A stretch of 8,015 nucleotides of DNA from Deltaproteobacteria bacterium (GTDB lineage: Bacteria > Desulfobacterota_B > Binatia > UBA9968): positions 1 through 8,015 of the forward strand of contig JAPUHZ010000127.1 in the NCBI GenBank assembly GCA_027297485.1. The letters are read 5' to 3'. Both the position numbers and the translations under genes were made by a program. Below the pieces are notes generated by a model. It was given only the letters and a program-made list of their open reading frames with translations. It was not told the origin of the DNA and searched no databases. Below are positions 5,494-8,015 of the stretch, piece after piece. The first letter of the stretch is position 1; every line of letters starts with the position of its first letter.

Positions 5494-7682
5494 AGCCCCA
5501 ATCCCACACCGCCATAGGATCTAGTTACAGAGCTATCGAGTTGGCGAAACCTATCAAAAATAACAGGGATCGTCTCTCTGGGGATGCCTATCCCCGTATC
5601 CGAAACTTTGAACTCCACTGTCTTTGCTCCTGGAAAATAGCTGGCCGATAGGGTTACATTACCCTTTTCCGTAAATTTGATACCGTTATTGATAAGATTC
5701 TGAAGAATTTGCCTGAGCTTGCCCTTGTCAGTATGCAAGGTCGGCAGGTCAGGGGGATAGTTCCAGGTCAGGGTCAGTTCTTTAGAGAAAGGAATCTCAT
5801 AGGCCAATGTAAGGTCATTGAGGAAATCACCTAGATTCACAGCTTGACTTTCCACTGTGATCCCCCCAGCCTCAATCTTGGTTGCCTCCATGATGCTGTT
5901 GATCATGGTGAGTAGTTCATGGGAGTGCTTTGTGACCTTCCCCAAGGCCCACTCCTGCTCTTGGTTGATCGACCCTAACATCTTATCCTGCACCGTTCTC
6001 GTATAACCCATGATAGTGGCAAGCGGTGTCCTAAGCTCGTGTGACATGATGCTCAGAAACTCTGACTTCGTTCGATTGGTCTTCTCCAGCTCAATTGCCT
6101 GGTTTTTGGTCTGCTCATAGAGTTGGCAATTGTGAATCACTATGGCAGCCCGGCCTGCCAGTGTAGTGAGGAAATCTATCTCTTCGTTGCTTAGTTCGTG
6201 CTCCTCTTTCGTGTAGAGGGAAAGCACCCCCAGAACCTCGCCTTTAGCGGTCAGTGGGACTCCGAGGTAAGAGACCAGACCATGTTTGCGGAAAAACTGA
6301 GGGTCCCGAGTTCGGGGATCTGTTTGGGCGTTACGAACCATCATAGGAGCCTTGGTTTCGAACACTATGTTGGACAGACCGCGCCCGGATTTCAATTTTT
6401 CTGTTTTCCATTCCTCTTCGTCAAAATTCTGAGCGGCTATGGGCTCTAATTCTCCAGTGTCCCTGTTGATTAAGCTGACGCTAGCGGCATGGGAATACAC
6501 GAGGAGATCATTGATTTTTTCCAGCAGGATATCCAGGACCACGCGGAGATCCAAAGTCGAGATGATGGCCAGGTCGATATCATATAGCGCAGCCTGACGC
6601 TCACGGTGGTGTTGAATTTGCCCCTCGGCCCGTTTCCGCTCGGTGCTGTCCCTCATGATGCACAGGGTAGCCACTGGTTGCTGGTTTTGATCGCAGATGA
6701 CAAAGGAGGATACACTCAGTGTAGTGATCCCGTCCTGCCTGGCGGGTAGGCTGATTTCGTAATCCCGAATGGAGCCGCCAAGCATCAGCGTGTCGAGTCG
6801 CTCGGGTGTGGAGATTGCGCTGGTGATCGTTGTGATGGGCGCTCCCACCAGTTCCCTTTCAGTTTTCCCAAGCAGTTGGCAGGCCGCTTGATTTACGATA
6901 CGCACCACCCCGTCGTGGTCCAGAACGAAAAGCGCATCGGCCATAGCATTGATGATCTCTTTTACGGCGAAGGCTGAGGTGATATCTGCTAGCCGGTAGC
7001 TCCAGATCGCTCGGGCCGTCATCACGAGAAAGGCAAATACTGGGAGGTAACCAAAAGGGTAGAGCGGTACTCCGTAGGCGGCAAGGTAGTCGAACGAGCC
7101 GACACAGCCGACGGAAAAGGCGATCATTAACGATTGGCTCCTCGCCTTGTGTATTCCTGGATCTGCCTTGCGGTACTCTATCCAGTAGTGACGCAAGCTC
7201 GCAACCACCATGACGAGGAAGAATATGAGGAAGGGGATGCTCAGCCACCCATACTTCGAATAGTAGCCCCACCCATAGTGATTCAGCCCGCCGATGAATG
7301 TGTCGGTCCCCACAACGGCTGCGAAAAAGAGCGCGGAAAGCATCCAACTGATCCACACAGGCTTTTTGCACCGCTGGTAGACTCGCATCGTTGTCACCGT
7401 AAAGTGGTAGATCAAAGCTGGAATGAAGATCATGCCAAGATGCGCTGCCTTTAACCACCAGAGGGCCGCTTTTTCGTTAGTTGAGCAGTACGCCCAAGAG
7501 GTGCCGAAGAGCCAAATTCCGGTGGTCAGCGTGACCAAGAAAAACAAAACACTCACCGGAGATCTTCGCTCGTGGACGAGGACCAACAACCCCAGGAATA
7601 GGATCGCTGCCCCAGTCGCGAAGGTCGGGATAGCATATAGGCTAAAGGTGTAGTTGGCAGGATCAAATATCTGCAAAGGCAT
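5325..7682 (-). CDS. Membrane sensor histidine kinase: 7TM - PAS - GAF - HisKA - HATPase
   Basis: Inner-membrane sensor kinase of 785 residues that would autophosphorylate and pass phosphate to a response regulator not present here. Seven hydrophobic helices lie at about 11-36, 41-66, 72-99, 109-132, 146-168, 182-204 and 208-229, the arrangement of the 7TM histidine-kinase N-terminal domain. A PAS domain follows (about 240-350, with FVLDHDGVVRIVNQAA), then a GAF domain (about 365-520, with YLGVPLTAKGEVLGVLSLY), then a linker likely to be coiled coil. The HisKA H-box is SIMSHELRTPLATIMGY with phospho-acceptor His548. The ATPase has the N box around Asn662/Asn666 (NLINNGIKFT), G1 DTGIGI (695-700), F box IFDRFRQ (708-714) and G2 GGVGLGL (724-730), so it should be active. 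In-frame TGA and TAG codons just upstream of the ATG fix the N-terminus; the ribosome site (GTGAG) is weak. There is no receiver domain. The signal is unknown. Confidence 0.93.
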   Translation of the reverse strand: MPLQIFDPANYTFSLYAIPTFATGAAILFLGLLVLVHERRSPVSVLFFLVTLTTGIWLFGTSWAYCSTNEKAALWWLKAAHLGMIFIPALIYHFTVTTMRVYQRCKKPVWISWMLSALFFAAVVGTDTFIGGLNHYGWGYYSKYGWLSIPFLIFFLVMVVASLRHYWIEYRKADPGIHKARSQSLMIAFSVGCVGSFDYLAAYGVPLYPFGYLPVFAFLVMTARAIWSYRLADITSAFAVKEIINAMADALFVLDHDGVVRIVNQAACQLLGKTERELVGAPITTITSAISTPERLDTLMLGGSIRDYEISLPARQDGITTLSVSSFVICDQNQQPVATLCIMRDSTERKRAEGQIQHHRERQAALYDIDLAIISTLDLRVVLDILLEKINDLLVYSHAASVSLINRDTGELEPIAAQNFDEEEWKTEKLKSGRGLSNIVFETKAPMMVRNAQTDPRTRDPQFFRKHGLVSYLGVPLTAKGEVLGVLSLYTKEEHELSNEEIDFLTTLAGRAAIVIHNCQLYEQTKNQAIELEKTNRTKSEFLSIMSHELRTPLATIMGYTRTVQDKMLGSINQEQEWALGKVTKHSHELLTMINSIMEATKIEAGGITVESQAVNLGDFLNDLTLAYEIPFSKELTLTWNYPPDLPTLHTDKGKLRQILQNLINNGIKFTEKGNVTLSASYFPGAKTVEFKVSDTGIGIPRETIPVIFDRFRQLDSSVTRSYGGVGLGLYIVTTFTNMLGGKIEVESEPGKGSTFTVTFPLNLEEVRAQEDLSASPVASKNNKP

Positions 7683-7693
7683 GTGTGCTCACT

Positions 7694-7715
7694 AGCCCTT
7701 ACTACCGGAAGGGCT
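7694..7715 (-). promoter_or_regulatory. 7-bp inverted repeat just upstream of the histidine kinase start
   Basis: AGCCCTT and AAGGGCT are perfect inverted copies separated by 8 bases; the dyad ends 11 bases before the kinase ATG. In kinase mRNA it would form a stem next to a weak ribosome site, so it could affect translation; as DNA it could be an operator. On the minus strand no T run follows, so it is not a good terminator for the upstream transglycosylase gene. On the plus strand it is followed by TACTTTATTTGTT, terminator-like, but no plus-strand gene precedes it. Confidence 0.4.
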
Positions 7716-7733
7716 TACTTTATTTGTTCTGAT

Positions 7734-7751
7734 GTCGGGGGTAATCCCGAT
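7734..7751. repeat. Small inverted repeat in the transglycosylase-kinase gap
   Basis: TCGGG (7735-7739) and CCCGA (7746-7750) pair, with a G-T pair extending the stem on the outside and six bases in the loop. No T tract follows on either strand. Together with the dyad at 7694-7715 and the palindrome GCCCGGGC (7766-7773) it makes this 98-base gap rich in secondary structure; function unknown. Confidence 0.25.
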
Positions 7752-7780
7752 CAGAGCTATTTTGTGCCCGGGCTGTTTTC

Positions 7781-8015
7781 TCATCTTCGGCTGTTGTAAA
7801 TCCTCTTGTAGTTCAGGTGATTGCGCAGGACGAGCTTAACATAAAGGCGGGTCTCCCCGTAAGGGATCCTCTCGATAAATTCCTCTTCGTCTGCTGTCAA
7901 GATCTGTTTTTCCCACCGAGCTACGGCGTTTTCGCCGGCATTGTAAGCGGCGATCGCCTTGATCCAATTGTTTGAGTAACGTTGCAGAAGTTCTTTGAAG
8001 TAGTAAGTCCCGAGC
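7781..8015 (-). CDS. C-terminal part of a Slt-type lytic transglycosylase (start beyond window edge)
   Basis: The last 77 codons of a gene that enters from the right edge, ending at a TGA at 7781-7783. The translation reads LGTYYFKELL, then IKAIAAYNAGENAVARWEK (residues 18-36 of the visible part), then EEFIERIPYGETRLYVKLV (44-62) and RNHLNYKRIY. AAYNAG is the conserved substrate-groove motif of the lysozyme-like SLT domain, and FIERIPYxETRxYV is the segment typical of soluble lytic transglycosylase Slt70-type C-termini. These periplasmic enzymes cleave peptidoglycan glycan strands to 1,6-anhydromuropeptides. The catalytic glutamate and any signal peptide lie outside the window. The gene runs in the same direction as the kinase with 98 bases between them, so co-transcription is possible, but a functional link is not evident. 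Confidence 0.88.
   Translation of the reverse strand, partial: LGTYYFKELLQRYSNNWIKAIAAYNAGENAVARWEKQILTADEEEFIERIPYGETRLYVKLVLRNHLNYKRIYNSRR

Noticed and set aside
6859..7458. 199-codon minus-strand frame inside the histidine kinase gene
   Set aside because: It is an out-of-frame shadow of the membrane and PAS part of the kinase, and its product is Arg/Ser-rich without hydrophobic helices.
7694..7715. Reading the hairpin before the kinase as a terminator of the transglycosylase gene
   Set aside because: In that direction the stem is followed by AGTGAGCACAC, with no T run.

Overview
The window (roughly half G+C by eye) looks like chromosomal DNA from a Gram-negative bacterium with a broad carboxylate and acyl-CoA metabolism. 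The gene set (tripartite tricarboxylate transporter, crotonase plus acyl-CoA dehydrogenase, 7TM histidine kinase, Slt-type lytic transglycosylase) and the protein style fit an uncultured Desulfobacterota/deltaproteobacterium-like or related soil/sediment lineage. No marker gene is present, so the taxonomic placement is inference only. There are no RNA genes, CRISPR arrays, insertion sequences or phage genes that I can see.

Layout. Positions 1-2992, minus strand: a complete-looking tripartite tricarboxylate transporter (TTT) operon in the order tctB, tctC, tctA. The last gene is cut by the left edge of the window. Positions 2993-3290: a divergent intergenic region with no convincing gene. Positions 3291-5273, plus strand: a two-gene unit encoding a crotonase that resembles p-hydroxycinnamoyl-CoA hydratase/lyase (feruloyl-CoA hydratase/lyase), followed after 9 bases by an acyl-CoA dehydrogenase. 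Positions 5274-5327: a short convergent junction with a hairpin terminator. Positions 5325-7682, minus strand: a membrane histidine kinase with a seven-helix N-terminal sensor, PAS, GAF, HisKA and HATPase domains, and no response regulator beside it. Positions 7683-7780: a short gap with two dyads. Positions 7781-8015, minus strand: the C-terminal end of a lytic transglycosylase cut by the right edge.

How the genes may work together. The transporter (periplasmic binding protein TctC, membrane proteins TctB and TctA) would import a carboxylic acid. The divergent dehydrogenase and hydratase/lyase could act on its CoA thioester: dehydrogenation to an enoyl-CoA, then hydration with or without carbon-carbon cleavage. 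Acinetobacter hca genes show a comparable pairing for phenylpropanoids. The crotonase keeps most of the aligned HCHL active-site residues but lacks the tyrosine (Tyr239 in Pseudomonas HCHL) that contacts the phenolic hydroxyl, so the substrate is probably not a plain 4-hydroxycinnamate. No CoA ligase, aldehyde dehydrogenase or regulator for this pathway lies in the window. The kinase and transglycosylase have no evident link to it. Nothing here amounts to a clearly new system; the crotonase variant is the most interesting item.
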